NCBI RefSeq assembly: GCF_963678635.1
Contig: NC_087063.1
Span: 60,210,759-60,274,758, forward strand
Origin: Symsagittifera roscoffensis
Taxonomy: Eukaryota > Xenacoelomorpha > Acoela > Convolutidae
DNA: 64,000 bases
Reading direction: 5' to 3'
The notes under the pieces: generated by a model
The model's database searches: none
What the model saw: the letters and a program-made list of their open reading frames with translations, nothing else
What the model was told of the DNA's origin: nothing
Shown: in pieces, positions 42,190-53,700 of the stretch
Numbering within the stretch: position 1 is the first letter of the stretch
How the letters are laid out: every line of letters begins with the position of its first letter
Made by a program: the position numbers and the translations under genes

Positions 42190-42560
42190 TTAATAACCCT
42201 CCGGGTTGACAAAAACAGTACCCCTCCGGATTGGCAAGAGTAGGAGCCTTCCGGATTGGCAAAATTGAGACCCCTCCGGATTGGGACCCCTCTGATTTAG
42301 TAAATATAAGACCCCTCCAAATTTGGACCCCTCCAGTTTTGTGAAAACAAGACCCCTCCGGATTGGGACCCCTCCGAATTGGAAAAAAAAATCTGGACCC
42401 CTCCGGATTGGGAGCCCTCCGATTTTGTAAAAATAGCTTTTCGGAGATTTCCTTGATTTTCATCCTGTACCCCTCCGGATACGTTCTCCGATGCTATTAT
42501 GCTTTTTGAATTAACTAGGAAGGATATATGGTCCTTTCCTAGACCCTTCCGGATTGAAGT
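42190..42560 (-). repeat. TCCGGA-type repeat array in copy B leader
   Basis: About twelve degenerate copies of GACCCCTCCGGATTGG are spaced 15-45 bp apart. Further single copies lie near 43,110, 43,590, 43,815 and 43,855. The core TCCGGA is palindromic. The matching array in copy C is at 61,480-61,850. Confidence 0.85.
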
Positions 42561-43664
42561 TAAGCCTCTTATTTGACAATTCACACTAACGGTGAAGGGT
42601 CTTATCGCTTGCCTAATTTCGGCTCGATTAAGGTCTTCTTGTGCCTTTAGCCTTCCCTTTTCGTCTAGAACAGCCTAAAGTTACTTTATTCAACCGCTAT
42701 CACTTTTTGGTAGGAGTGTAAGGGCTTTCCCAAAAAAAAATTTTTTTATGAAACGTAAAGGGTCTACCCTCCCAAATCGGTGAATTTGCTAAAAACAATC
42801 TCGAAAAATTTTCACGCTTACTTTTTCGAATAATTTTTGTTCCTATTAGTAAGTTCAGCTAATTTCTAATCTAATGGTACCAAGATCAACTGGATCTGTC
42901 CAGTCGTTCAAAAGTTATTAACAAAACGTCTTTTTTCCAAATTCAAAAATTTTCTCTCTTATAGATTCCGCCTAACTTTTTTTCGCAATTCCGTTCTTTT
43001 CGACCTGAAAATGGTTGATCCGAGCTCAGAAGGCCTATGCTCTTCTAGTTCAATGCAAAAAACCCGATCTAAAACGCTATAGTTGAAAACATTTACGAAA
43101 AACTATGCTATTTGGACCCCTCCGTGTTGATGAATCCACTGAATCAAACACGTTAAGCTCGATTTCTCTGTAACCCGGAAAGCTTTCGGGAAGCGGGTTT
43201 TAAAACCTGTAGATTCACTAGTGGACGTTGTCCGAACAACTATTTTTAATGTCCTAACTCAAAAATTTCAAAAATTTTCTGATTTCATATTGTTTCGTAT
43301 TATCAAAAATCGCGAATTTTCGGTTTTTTACTACCAAAATAGTTCCAACCACTTCCAAACTAAACTTAACCGGCTCTACCTATTATGGTAGTACAATTAC
43401 AATGTAACAAACTAATTTAGCGCTTTTTTCCATTTCAAAAAATATCGATATGTCAAAAATCGCGATTTGTGGGGGGCTCAAAATATCGCTATTTTGACCC
43501 TAAAAACCGGTCTGTTTTCTTTGTTTTTCACTGAAAAACGATATAGGAGTGTTATTATGGGCTATATAAGTAATAATATTAGTAATACTATACCCCTCCG
43601 AGTTTGTTCAATATCCGAATTAAGGTGCTTAACTCGTATATTCGCAGTTCGGTGAAGGTTCACT

Positions 43665-43679
43665 ACAGTGCAGCACTGT
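43665..43679. other. Perfect palindrome in copy B leader
   Basis: ACAGTGC-A-GCACTGT is a 7-bp perfect inverted repeat around one base. It is conserved in copy C at 62,851-62,865. Confidence 0.55.
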
Positions 43680-44035
43680 CGAGCCCCCCACAGATTACAA
43701 TCTTACTTTTTGTACCAAAAGGGATACAATACTTGTTAACGATACCCAACAGTCGATTTTTGTTGTCGTTGAGCCCCTTCTTGTTGCTCCTTGTACTGCT
43801 TGCCGGATCAGTCTTCTCCCAAGACCCTTTCGGATTGAGCGCAAATCAGCAGACCCCTCCGGATTGAGCGCAATTTAGCATTAACGTGCTTACATAATCA
43901 AATAACCCTACAGTACAAGCCTCACAAACGGGCTACAAAATTGATCGTAACGAACCTGACTGATATAAATGCCTGTAACAACAATATATCTATCAACAAC
44001 AAACGGGGGGTCGGATCACATCTTGTCTGGGGGGA

Positions 44036-44627
44036 TGATTTCTACTGATTTTATACTTTTTTTTTTTACTTTTTTTGGTTTTTTCGGTTATTTTTTATGT
44101 TTTTTGTTTTTCTTGGGTACTACACTACTTTTTGTTTGGTTTCTTATATATCTTTAAGTGTTTTTGGTCACAAACCTCTCAGGGAACGAGGGGATGGCCG
44201 ATCCCCCTACCCTTCCTGGTTCGTAAATTTTCGGTCTTAACTAGGTTAAAAAGCTATTCACGGTAATCCGGAAGGCTTCCGCGTTCCGAACTACCCTTCC
44301 GCACCGGCGATTTAGGCCTTTTAAGGGCGTTAATGTGAGCATCCGCACGACGGGGATTGTTCGTTAACGGATCTGCCGGTCATGATGTTAAAAAAGAATA
44401 ACACCCAGGAGCGCCATAAAACATCTATGTAACATTCGCCCGGAAGTACATATCGACGGAAAACAGAGCCAAGCTATAAAACGACTGGCTAGCGTCTAAG
44501 CAAAGCTCTACACGCTTTTAACCGTCTCTACCAAAGTCAGTTCTTTTGGTGGTCTTTCTAACATCGGGTCGACAAAAACGTTACTGCTTTCAGCTTCGGT
44601 TAAAACATTTTCTGGTCGAATGTCACA
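44036..44627 (-). repeat. Copy B 5' LTR, internally deleted
   Basis: The plus-strand left edge is TGATTTCTACTGATTTTATAC, shared with the copy C LTRs (TGAATTTTTACTG at 54,999, TGATTTCTACTG at 63,232). The right edge is TCTGGTCGAATGTCACA, giving TG...CA ends. It is 592 bp against 1,613 bp for the copy C left LTR, because about 1.0 kb between 44,600 and 44,605 is missing. The right edge abuts LINE sequence. Confidence 0.65.
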
Positions 44628-44981
44628 TTTGCACGTTGTGCAGTCGCAGCATATCTGCCAAGTGCAGAGGTTGAGGCTACTATAATTATCACTGTAGAAT
44701 TTCCACATAAGAGTTGTGATGCGCTGTTTGAGTCCCTGTTCTATCTTGAAATCGACTAAATGGTCAATTCTGTTTGCAACTCTGCTTGTACGAAAAACGA
44801 ATTCTCCCCTGCGTTTTTCTGTTCGAGTTTTGGGTAATTTGAAGGGCTCTGATCGTCGGTCTAGGGTATTGTTAGCTGTGGGAAGTGGGATGCTGTGGTG
44901 TTCGTAGTAAGTGCAGATTTCTGAAAGCAAAAGTAAGTCATTGGTCTGTAGGAACATTGGCGGAGGTAAAATGTTGAGCAT
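44628..44981 (-). pseudogene. LINE ORF2 C-terminal region, running into LTR
   Basis: FVFRTSRVANRIDHLVDFK and the Cys-rich CTWQICCDCTTCKC are the usual end of CR1/jockey ORF2. The open frame continues past 44,628 into the LTR to 44,508, so the last 39 residues are LTR-encoded. Confidence 0.75.
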
Positions 44982-45323
44982 TCTAAGTTGATCAGTGTAT
45001 TTTTGGCAGTGTTTTCCACATATCCACTTTACTACTTTCTTTTGAAAAAATTCAAGTTTTGTAGGTCTTTTCTCAGAAAGTTCGCACAGTGACAGCCGTA
45101 GGTTAGGACTGGTAGTAATATTGATTTGTAGAGACCTAGTTTTACAAAGGTGTTGACGTTATATGCTACATTTCGTCTTAGACTGTATAGTAGTTTGTTT
45201 GCTTTCTTTAATCGTTCGGTTAGATGAGTGCTCCAACTATGTGAATACCCAGATCTTTTATAGATTTTGGCTGAGGTACACGATTTCCGTTCAAAATTAG
45301 ATTTATATCAGCACCTCTGAAGT

Positions 45324-46280
45324 TTATTTGAGCGCATTTTTCGAATGCCAGTTCCATGTTGTTTTGTCAAACCAATCTTCGATTTTCTTTAAGTCAAAGT
45401 GTATTTCATCTTGTTTGCGTCCAACTGATAGAATTTTTAGATCGTCAGCAAATATTGAGGGGTCACTGAAGCGTAGGACTTCAGGGAGATCATTTATAAA
45501 AACACAGAACGGGAGTGGGCCCAGGAGTGAACCTTGGGGTACCCCGCTGGTTATTTCGAGTACGGTGGATGTGTAGAAATCAACCCGAACCAATTGCCTT
45601 CGGTTTCTGAGATTGACGTAGATCATTTCGAGTAGGCATCCACCTTCACCATTATCACTTAATTTTCGGAGTAATAATTTGTGAGGGACTTTATCGAAGG
45701 CCTTGGAGAAATCAGAATAAAAAGCAATGATCTCATCATGGGGATTTTTATCCAGGACTTTGTAGATTTGATTTAGGAATTGGAGCATGTTGCTCATAAC
45801 GGAGCGTTTCTTCACAAAACCGTGTTGGTTTATGGAAAGATGGTCTTTAAAGTGCTCGTAGAGTGGAGAGTACATGCATTTTTCAAAGATTTTGCTGTCA
45901 ATGTTTAGAAGGGAGATTGGGCGATAGTTTTCAACATCTTTTGGGTCGTTCTTTTTGTGAATGGGTGTTACGGCCGCTGTTTTCCAACTCGTTGGCATTT
46001 TGCGTATGCGTTTAATATTCTTGAAAAGTTTATTGAGTATATTACTCATTTGTTTGTCGCATCGTTGGTGAAACACGGGAGGTAGACCATTTGGTCCACG
46101 AGTTTTTGTAGTGTCTATATTTGCCAGAATACTACTTATTGTTTTGTTTGAAACGCAGAAGTTTGTTAGGGTTGGTGATTCCCACTTTATGTCAAGGAAG
46201 TTGTAGTTCTCTTTGGCTGAAAACACTGAGTGAAAAAATGTGTTAAACATTTCTACCTTTTCTTCTGGAATTGATGTCAT
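45324..46280 (-). pseudogene. LINE reverse transcriptase
   Basis: 318 codons cover most of the RT domain: TTKTRGPNGLPPVF, AVTPIHKKNDPKDVENYRPI, FYSDFSKAFDKV, TSGVPQGSLLGPLPF and the active site SIFADDLKILSV (F-A-D-D). The fingers and palm motifs are those of non-LTR elements. The frame stops at 45,324 and further pieces lead to the C-terminal region. Confidence 0.92.
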
Positions 46281-47490
46281 TTTGTCTTTGAACTTGATCG
46301 TTTTCGGTAGCTAGTTGGTCGTTTTTCGAGTAACCTCTTTTGCGTGCTGAGCATTTTCATCTGATGTGATGTACTCGGTGTAATCCAAGGTGGAAGCGAT
46401 TGACGATATTTGGTTCTTTTTGGGATGTTGTTTTCTATCAAGTCGGTTAAGTAGTCTTGAAGTTCGTTGTACATATTGTCAACATTGGTGTAGCATTGAG
46501 GGTTGAAGGGCCCATCTTTCATGGCACCAACAATCCGGTCATAATCTCCTGACCCAAAACTGTAGAAGTTTGTCATTGCTGGGGGAGGATCGAAATTTTC
46601 AAGGATCGAAAAGTTCTATTGCTGTTCTGATTGTAATATGGTCAGAGCAGTCATAGATCTTATCAAAATTTTCATCATGTTCAGAGTATACTTGACAGTT
46701 TTGATACAAAAAAACGTCCAACGTGTTTGTGCCGCAGTTCGGAAAGTTAATGCTCTGTTGAAGAAGCCTATCTTCTTATATTTCTAGGATTTCTTGTTCA
46801 TCGTTTTCTTTACTGCTGGAGATGTCCCAGTTCGTAGATGGAAAGTTAATGTCTCCACATATGACTGCTTTACTCTTTTAGGGATGTCTTCGAGAAATTT
46901 GTTGAAACATTGGTAGTCATATCTGTTTGACTGGCTCTAGGGGGGTTGTAAAAGGAGCATATTTAGATGGTTTTGTTTGCAAGGGTTATGTTGCATGGGA
47001 CACAACATTCGATGTCGAGTTTTATTTTTTGGGAATTTAGTGAGTTCTTAATGGCAATCAGGGCACCTCCGTGAGTGTTAGACGACTGATGTGCTCTATC
47101 TGCTCGGTAGATGTTGTATTCAGCAAGTAGTAGTTCAGAGTTTGAGATATTTTTGTTTAACCAGGTCTCACAAATACAAATAACGCTGTACAAGCCAATT
47201 TTTATTGCAGTTGCCATTTTGAATCTTCTTTCATAGTTAACTAAACTGCGTGCATTAAATTGTAAAATGTGGAGATGATCTAGTTCAACTTTGGATGTTG
47301 CATTTTCTTGTTCTGGCTGGGAAGTTTGATTTAATTGAACTTTTGCTCCATCATGGAAAAGCTCAATGTTTCTTATTTTCAGTTTTTCACGTGGTACGCC
47401 TTCTTCAAGCATTTCCCTACGTCGTTTCAGGCAGAGGTTTTCTTTGATATAATCTGCTTTAGATAGGGCACGTGACAGAAAAATATTCAT
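46277..47490 (-). pseudogene. LINE endonuclease and linker to RT
   Basis: LHILQFNARSLVNYERRF, VICICETWLN and THGGALIAIKNS are APE-type endonuclease motifs (47,490-46,963). Between 46,962 and 46,577 the frame breaks, but GDINFPSTNWD and CSDHIT can be seen. 46,576-46,277 is the linker with LPPWITPSTSHQMK. It is inactive as it stands. Confidence 0.85.
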
Positions 47491-47622
47491 TCGTTCATTT
47501 CGTCTCTTTTTTCAGTACTTTTTGCAATCACTAGATTGACTGCTGCTGGATTTTCAAGCGTAACTAGAAGTGTTCTAGGCTTTTTTCCTTTCTTTGTTGA
47601 ATGTTCCAATACTTAAACTGGA

Positions 47623-47913
47623 CTATTTTCGGCTTAACTCCAATGCTTCCAAAATTTCCTCTAGTTTTTCGTGAGTTTGGACAAAATTCACGTCACGTGG
47701 TTTGATAGGATCTTCATGGATCCCTTGCACTCTTACATTGTGTTCGATGCAGTGAGTAGTTGTGTTATTGTTGTTTTTGGAGTTTTGAGGACTATTCACG
47801 TTTTTGTAGCTTTCAACTTTCTTCACGACGTTTGCATAACTCTCGTCTACCTTGTCGTGTGTTTTCCTCATCCTCGTGGCTTTCGGTATGGACCTTGTGC
47901 AAGTTCGCATCAT
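47623..47913 (-). pseudogene. LINE ORF1 C-terminal piece
   Basis: A 96-codon frame with a Lys/Asn-rich segment and HNVRVQGIHEDP, a LINE ORF1-like motif, ending in an acidic helix. It lies between the SGNH part and the endonuclease. Family assignment is by position. Confidence 0.5.
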
Positions 47914-47959
47914 CGTTGAAGAGTTAACAGAGGGAGACTTTACAGAGGGATCTGGGATT

Positions 47960-48135
47960 CCCGAGAAGAGACGCCTGCGGTACGATGCGTTCAGAGAATT
48001 ATGCCAACCTGTGGATACCGAAAAGGGGGCGCCTGCGGTTTGATATTTCTAGAACGTTCGATGGGGTCAGAGAAATATACAAACCTGTGGATCCCGAAAA
48101 GGAGACACCTGCGGTTTGATATTTCTAGAAAGGAC
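47960..48135 (-). repeat. Tandem repeat of about 76 bp in LINE 5' region
   Basis: Two to three copies of a unit with CCTGTGGATCCCGAAAAGG, CGCCTGCGGTTTGATATTTC and GGTCAGAGAAATATACAAA follow each other. The same array is at about 52,887-53,062 in the tandem copy. It interrupts the ORF1 frame. Confidence 0.7.
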
Positions 48136-48139
48136 AGAG

Positions 48140-48759
48140 GGAAGTACAGCTCACAAACCTGCAGCTTACACTCAGTAAGGGCAGTGGTAGTGTCGGAAGG
48201 TGCACTCGTACTGGGTGAGATGCCATTCGTCGTTGAAAGCGTCAGAGTATTTCTTGTACATTATCTTGTTCTTTATGATGCTTTTGATGCCCTTGAGACC
48301 TTCTGGCCTTAAGAGAATTTCGTCACTGCCTAGATGGTAAGTACTTTAAATCTTCTCACACACGCCTCTATACTTCCAATTTCCCTTCTTTTTCTGTATT
48401 TCGCGATTCACTCTCGCCGATCGGAATCGATATTCACTGCGGTGAGGGATTCCGATGACAAAAATCTGCTTTGCTTGTTTGTTTAGCTCCTCGGCTAATT
48501 CTGCGAGTTCGTTTGCAATATCTTCTTCAGGGACCATGGATGGCTCTCTTCCGTCAAAAGCGTCGTTTCCCCCAATGAGCAAAACAATGGTATTGTATTT
48601 GTCCTTCGGAGGTAGGAAGCCTCCGACCGCAGCAATACGGGATCCAGGCAATGACAAGATGTTTGTGTTTGGGAATTCCAAGTGTCGAGCCTGCGAATCT
48701 GCTATCATAAGTTTCTTTGACGAAGATGTTTTGAAAACATGATATCTCCTGGTTGACAT
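48140..48759 (-). pseudogene. LINE ORF1 SGNH-like esterase domain
   Basis: The frame 48,759-48,346 has KLMIADSQARHLEF (block I, Ser kept, ADS in place of GDS), SLPGSRIAAVGGF (block II) and VLLIGGNDAFDG (block III). After a break, LGSDEILLRPEGLKGI and a CTFRHYHCPY end follow to about 48,140. In block V, Leu stands where the catalytic His is expected in DxxH. The domain is of the type described in CR1 ORF1 but is probably not catalytic. The second copy is at 53,686-53,067. Confidence 0.72.
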
Positions 48760-48844
48760 TTAGAGCGAGGCAACCATTGCTACCTCGAGAAATTCAAATT
48801 CATCTGAAACTATTTACAGTGGTGGCTATTGAACAAAACATTAT

Positions 48845-49175
48845 GAGAGTCGAGTAGAGCTGTCTTCTTCCTGATAGAGAGCAACGCGAAATTTTAAGAG
48901 AGTATCTTCGTTGGGCCAGAGAGAAGCTTGAGTGGGCAGGCAGATGAGTGAAGCTGCCCAACGGTTAAGAAGACTAACCTTATTGATTCAAAACTACTTG
49001 TTACAAAAAACGTCTAGAGTTGCTTTACTCATAATATTTACCTAATTCTCGAGTCGCGTCACTATGTGATTACTTAATTTAACTTCTAGAGTGCAATTAA
49101 TATGATTGTTGAGATAAGGCGAGTTTAAGGTTTATTCATCTGTAATGGATCACAGGTAAACTGTAAAATAAAAAA
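48845..49175 (+). repeat. A-type LTR fragment
   Basis: It is homologous to 18,955-19,320 of the copy A LTR in the same orientation: GAGTAGAGCTGTCTTC, ACCTAATTCTCGAGTCG, GATTGTTGAGATAAGGCGAG and a following AATAAAAAATAA. A second copy is at 53,772-54,102. It may be a solo-LTR remnant. Confidence 0.65.
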
Positions 49176-50072
49176 TAATATAAGGCTATAGTTTCAGAAT
49201 CGAAAAACTCTGGCTAAAACAAAAAATTTTGGAATAACTTACACGTTAGCATAAAAATTAGCGACAAAAAGAGATTGTAAAAACAAAAAGGTGAAAACGC
49301 TCAGAAATTTGTGACAAAATGTTTAAAACTGTTACATAAAAATTGTTACATTTGTTACATTGTTACATTTGTTACATTTGTTACATTTGTTTAGTAAAAT
49401 TTGTAAAGTTTCGATTGGTTGAATTTTTTAAATTTTGAAATAATGATATGTATGACACTTTTAATGATTTTTGCTCATTTTTACAGATAATTTAGAATTT
49501 TTAAAACCTGATGAGGCACAAAAAATACAAAAACTTTTGTTTGAATTTACAATTTTAACGCATTCTCAAAATATTTAGATATCTAGATGTGAAACTTTGA
49601 AACCCTGCGGCGTTGAGCCAAATCTCAATTACAATCTCTGCTACAGGGAGACGTAACTTCAATTTTTTTCCCTTTTTTTAGTGGAAAAATCTTTTTTTCA
49701 TTTTACCAAGTTAGAATTCAAATGGTCTATATTGTAGCGGCCAGCTTCCTCTACCCCAGCCTGGAACAACTTAGCAACACAAAAAAAGAACAGTTTCTTT
49801 CCAAAATACTGGCTATTCCGGACTTTCTTTAAAACCGAATACCACGAACCCACAGAAGAAACTCGCAAGCCTATTCTGCAAGGCACCTCTAGCAGAAAAA
49901 CGTCAAGTGATGGTGTGGCACGACATCATCAAAAATTTTAACAGCAGCTACCGCACAAACAATTACAGAGCTTGCACTGCAGAGGAATCGACAAAAATCC
50001 TGAAGACACCGACAAGTATCAGCGCAATTATATATTGTCAGAGAAACGGCACACCAGATAACAGGAACCAGC
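49176..50072. other. AT-rich DNA with a TTGTTACAT microsatellite
   Basis: There is no gene here. 49,331-49,392 is an array of GTTACATTT units, repeated at 54,258-54,319 in the tandem copy. The remainder is AT-rich with no feature I can name. Confidence 0.6.
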
Positions 50073-51641
50073 TGAATTTTTACTGATTTTATACTTTGTA
50101 CTGTTTTTGGTTTTTTCGTGTTTTTTTTTGTGTTTTTTTGTTTTTTTTAGGTACTATACTACTTTTTGGTTGGTTTCCTGTTTCCATCTTTCAGTGCTTT
50201 TGGTCACAAACCTCTCAGGGGACGACGGGACTGCCAATCCCACCACCCTTCTTGGTACGTGAATTTTCGGTCTTAACTAGGTTAAAAAGCTATTCAAGGG
50301 AATCCGGAAGGCTTCCGCGTTCCGAACTACCCTTCCGCCCCGATGGTTAGGGCCTTGATTTGAGCATCCGCTCAGCGCGGAGTGCTCGTTAACGGTTCTG
50401 CCGGTCATGATGTTAAAAAAGAATAACACCCAGGAGCGCCATGAAACACTTATATAACATTCACCCGGAAGTACATTTCAACGGAAAGTAAAATAACGTA
50501 CTGAAACGACTGGCTAGCGCCTAAACATAGCTCACATGCTTTTTATCATCTCTACCAAAGCCAATATAATGGTTGTTCCATTATTATCGGATCGACATAA
50601 TTGTTACTATTTAAGGCATCGGCCAGATCGCGCAAATTAACTTAGTTATATGCAAAAATAGGAGCTCATGGTAATCGTTCAAATTAGCGAGTTTTTTTGT
50701 GCTAATGTGGAATCTATAAAAACTCGAGCCACTTGAAAAATGATATGAAGTTCATAGCCCGGAAGTACATATCGACGGAAAATAAAGCTAGGTTCTAAAA
50801 CGACTGGCTAGCGGTTAAACACAGCTCTACATCCTTTTCACCGTCTCTGCCAAAGCCAGTTCTTTTGGTGTTCTTTCTAACTCCGGGTCGACAAAAACTT
50901 TACTGTTTCCGGCTTCGATCAGAACGCTCTAAATAACTTAATGATACGCAGAAATAGTGAGCTCATGGCTGGGTCTCAGTATCCACAGACCACGAGGTCA
51001 CTTCTCCAAAAAATAGGGCTACTACTTGTTTATTATATTACCATTGTTTTTGTTCAGTAGATAAAAATCATCATCTCCATCAAAAATGGATCAACCCTTT
51101 CCCTCAACTCCTAGCTTCTCACGATCTGAAAACGAACTTAGATGATATTAATTCAATTCAGGACATCTCCAGGAAGCTAAAAAATTATAAAATACACTTT
51201 TGGTTCTCATCCCGAGACCCCTGCGGATTCTGGAACCCGGGGAAATAACGTCCTTATTTCTTTCAGGAAGGCTGGACACGCCGTCCCAATACCCTTCCTT
51301 GTTCTCGCTATACGCGTTGTAATGATTGTAGCGGCACAATCGTTACAACTCAGAATGGTTGTGGGTCACAACAATCTTCTTATCGTTCGTATTTATCGTC
51401 TAACTTTTCTCTGTCTAATTTTAATGTTGTTCCTGTTGAGAATACTATTGTTGCTGTGTTTTTGCCGTTTCAGTTGGTGCGAAAATTCGACGTCGTCACG
51501 TGTCTTTCTTTCTGAACGAATTTTTAAAAAATAAATAAAACTCCAAATCAACTCCTCATATTCGTCGAAATGAACGATTAAGATCTCTAATTCGTTAAAA
51601 CCATTATTCTTCCCACGCTGATGTCACAAAAAAAATTCGAC
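50073..51641 (-). repeat. B/C-type LTR, first tandem copy, missing its last 40 bp
   Basis: It starts TGAATTTTTACTG like the copy C left LTR and matches it to 51,641, where the tandem junction cuts off the TCTGGTCGAATGTCACA end. Hydrophobic short frames here (for example 51,322-51,534) come from T-rich LTR sequence. Confidence 0.7.
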
Positions 51642-53700
51642 CGTCCAACGTGTTTGTGTCGCAGTTCGGAAAGTTAATGCTCTGTTGAAGAAGCCTATCT
51701 TCTTATATTTCTAGGATTTCTTGTTCATCGTTTTCTTTACTGCTGAAGATGTACCAGTTTGTAGATGGAAAGTTAATGTCTCCATATATGACTGCTTTAC
51801 TATTTTAGGGATGTCTTCGAGAAATTTGTTGAAACATTGGTAGTCATATCTGTTTTGACTGGCTCTAGGGGGGTTGTAAAAGGAGCATATTTAGATGGTT
51901 TTGTTTGCAAGGGTTATGTTGCATGGGACACAACATTCGATGTCGAGTTTTATTTTTTGGGAATTTAGTGAGTTCTTAATGGCAATCAGGGCACCTCCGT
52001 GAGTGTTAGACGACTGATGTGCTCTATCTGCTCGGTAAATGTTGTATTCAGCAAGTAGTAGTTCAGAGTTTGAGATATTTTTGTTTAACCAGGTCTCACA
52101 AATACAAATAACGCTGTACAAGCCAATTTTTATTGCAGTTGCCATTTTGAATCTTCTTTCATAGTTAACTAAACTGCGTGCATTAAATTGTAAAATGTGG
52201 AGATGATCTAGTTCAACTTTGGATGTTGCATTTTCTTGTTCTGGCTGGGAAGTTTGGTTTAATTGAACTTTTGCTCCATCATGGAAAAGCTCAATGTTTC
52301 TTATTTTCAGTTTTTCACGTGGTACGCCTTCTTCAAGCATTTCCCTACGTCGTTTCAGGCAGAGGTTTTCTTTGATATAATCTGCTTTAGATAGGGCACG
52401 TGACAGAAAAATATTCATTCTTTCATTTCGTCTCTTTTTTCAGTACTTTTTGCAATCACTAGTTTGACTGCTGCTGGATTTTCAAGCGTAACTAGAAGTG
52501 TTCTAGGCTTTTTCCTTTCTTTGTTGAATGTTCCAATACTTAAACTGGACTATTTTCGGTTTAACTCCAATGCTTCCAAAATTTCCTCTAGTTTTTCGTG
52601 AGTTTGGACAAAATTCACGTCGCGTGGTTTGATAGGATCTTCATGGATCCCTTGCACTCTTACATTGTGTTCGATGCAGTGAGTAGTTGTGTTATTGTTG
52701 TTTTTGGAGTTTTGAGGACTATTCACGTTTTTGTAGCTTTCAACTTTCTTCACGACGTTTGCATAACTCTCGTCTACCTTGCCGTGTGTTTTCCTCATCC
52801 TCGTGGCTTTCGGTATGGACCTTGTGCAAGTTCGCATCATCGTTGAAGAGTTAACAGAAGTAGACTTTACAGAGGGATCTGGGATTCCCGAGAAGAGACG
52901 CCTGCGGTACGATGCGTTCAGAGAACTATGCCAACCTGTGGATACCGAAAAAGGGGCGCCTGCGGTTTGATATTTCTAGAACGTTCGATGGGGTCAGAGA
53001 AATATACAAACCTGTGGATCCCGAAAAGGGGACGCCTGCGGTTTGATATTTCTAGAAAGGACAGAGGGAAGTACAGCTCACAAACCTGCAGCTTACACTC
53101 AGTAAGGGCAGTGGTAGTGTCGGAAGGTGCACTCGTACTGGATGAGATGCCATTCGTCGTTGAAAGCGTCAGAGTATTTCTTGTACATTATCTTGTTCTT
53201 TATGATGCTTTTGATGCCCTTGAGACCTTCTGGCCTTAAGAGAATTTCGTCACTGCCTAGATGGTAAGTACTTTAAATCTTCTCACACACGCCTCTATAC
53301 TTCCAATTTCCCTTCTTTTTCTGTATTTCGCGATTCACTCTCGCCGATCGGAATCGATATTCACTGCGGTGAGGGATTCCGATGACAAAAATCTGCTTTG
53401 CTTGTTTGTTTAGCTCCTCGGCTAATTCTGCGAGTTCGTTTGCAATATCTTCTTCAGGGACCATGGATGGCTCGCTTCCGTCAAAAGCGTCGTTTCCCCC
53501 AATGAGCAAAACAATGGTATTGTATTTGTCCTTCGGAGGTAGGAAGCCTCCGACCGCAGCAATACGGCATCCAGGTAATGACAAGATGTTTGTGTTTGGG
53601 AATTCCAAATGTCGAGCCTGCGAATCTGCTATCATAAGTTTCTTTGACGAAGATGTTTTGAAAACATGATATCTCCTGGTTGACATTTAGAGCGAGGCAA
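51642..53700 (-). pseudogene. LINE 5' half, second tandem copy
   Basis: This repeats endonuclease (52,418-51,891), ORF1 piece (52,840-52,550) and SGNH-like domain (53,686-53,067) of the first copy with few changes. The RT is not included. Confidence 0.85.

Larger units (their letters stand above)
41447..44035 (-). other. Copy B 5' leader, about 2.6 kb, non-coding
   Basis: The leader lies between the inferred LTR edge and gag and is matched almost base for base by 60,723-63,231 in copy C. Short open frames in it are not maintained as genes. It contains the TCCGGA repeat array, two perfect dyads and AT-rich sequence. I found no convincing tRNA-complementary TGG primer site next to the LTR; the bases there on the sense strand are TCCCCCCAGACAAG. 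Confidence 0.6.
20045..44627 (-). mobile_element. Copy B: giant Ty3/gypsy-type element with macro domain and ORF3, degenerate
   Basis: Read on the minus strand it has LTR (44,627-44,036), leader, gag, protease, RT/RNase H (tandemly duplicated), integrase, macro-like domain, spacer, ORF3, 3' UTR, polypurine-like motif and a truncated LTR ending near 20,045. Every coding part has a counterpart in copy A in the same order, although the proteins differ strongly, so this is a separate family with the same plan. More than 25 frame breaks make it inactive. Its size is about 24.6 kb, including a 1.65-kb duplication. Confidence 0.85.
44628..48790 (-). mobile_element. CR1/jockey-like LINE with SGNH-type ORF1, 3' end cut by copy B LTR
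   Basis: Read on the minus strand it has an ORF1 with an SGNH-like domain, an APE-type endonuclease and a LINE reverse transcriptase, then the typical C-terminal ORF2 region. The 3' end is replaced at 44,627 by the LTR of copy B. Several frameshifts make it inactive. An esterase in ORF1 is known for CR1-group LINEs. Confidence 0.8.

Noticed and set aside
42173-42463. Frame with PEGSQSGGV-like repeats
   Set aside because: It is a by-product of the TCCGGA DNA repeats; units shift frame and the frame is not kept between B and C.
42190-42560. CRISPR-like array
   Set aside because: Units are degenerate, spacers are irregular and the context is a eukaryotic retroelement leader.
42722-43600. Host gene exons in AT-rich leader sequence
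   Set aside because: No coding bias; the same sequence recurs in copy C as part of the element.
51322-51534. Small hydrophobic proteins in T-rich DNA (also 44,075-44,266, 50,096-50,350)
   Set aside because: T-rich LTR sequence gives Phe/Leu runs; repeated only because the LTR is repeated; no start context or homolog seen.
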